5,944 nucleotides of DNA from Pseudomonadota bacterium. GTDB taxonomy: Bacteria; Pseudomonadota; Alphaproteobacteria; Rhizobiales; Rhizobiaceae. The position numbers and the translations under genes are program-made. Positions 5,825 to 5,944 of the stretch are shown one piece after another (the first letter of the stretch is position 1; every line of letters begins with the position of its first letter). Under the pieces are notes generated by a model. The model was not told where the DNA came from and ran no database searches. It saw nothing but the letters and a program-made list of their open reading frames with translations. Where the stretch lies: NCBI GenBank assembly GCA_023444445.1, contig JAEXMK010000119.1:1-5944 (forward strand), read 5' to 3'.

Positions 5825-5944
5825 GCCCCTTCGGCACCTGGAAAACAGCGTGTTCAATCCACAGAACCCCGTGCCGTGAACCCTTTCTCCCCTCGCGCGT
5901 TTGCGTTGCGCCTGATAATCTTCGGGCCGGGAGCGATCAAAACA

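Noticed and set aside
5790..5837. 16-residue extension of the ArsR-type protein from GTG 5837
   Set aside because: It would run through the candidate promoter and operator, is not family-like, and the ATG at 5789 gives the expected N-terminus.

Overview
The window is ordinary chromosomal sequence of about 60% G+C. It looks like an alphaproteobacterium of the Hyphomicrobiales (Rhizobiales), with Agrobacterium/Rhizobium the best fit. The grounds are the tpiA-secG gene order, the Ala/Pro-rich N-terminal tail on a ParE of alphaproteobacterial type, a ClpP paralogue with no clpX next to it, and near-absence of GANTC (only three sites found by eye). This assignment is inferred from gene families and order; no database was searched. 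No tRNA, rRNA, CRISPR array, insertion sequence or phage gene was seen, and there is no gene-free stretch longer than about 300 bases.

Left part, minus strand (read right to left): a secreted or periplasmic alpha/beta hydrolase of unknown substrate (2037-1156), triose-phosphate isomerase tpiA (945-175), and the first 19 codons of secG running off the left edge (59-1). The tpiA-secG gap is almost completely foldable (an inverted repeat enclosing two smaller hairpins, plus a fourth hairpin). The leader region upstream of tpiA carries two copies of a 12-bp self-complementary repeat 60 bp apart.

Middle, plus strand: parE, subunit B of DNA topoisomerase IV (2267-4384), transcribed divergently from the hydrolase. 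The shared 229-bp upstream region carries a 10-bp palindrome, three alternating GAACC/GGTTC half-sites and a possible -10 box for parE. parE ends at a strong intrinsic terminator (11-bp stem) that lies between it and the convergent clpP.

Right part, minus strand: an ArsR-type repressor (5789-5475), an SRPBCC/AHSA1-type protein (5478-5122, 4-bp ATGA overlap with the repressor) and a ClpP protease paralogue (5079-4471, 42-bp gap). The first two are almost certainly one translationally coupled unit, and clpP may be read from the same transcript. The repressor has no Shine-Dalgarno sequence, and a candidate promoter places +1 exactly on its ATG, suggesting a leaderless mRNA; an inverted repeat over this promoter is a candidate autoregulatory operator. 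The last ~100 bases hold no gene I can support.

Most of this is core housekeeping sequence. I saw no clear previously undescribed system. The best leads are the repressor/SRPBCC/ClpP cluster and the structured tpiA-secG spacer.
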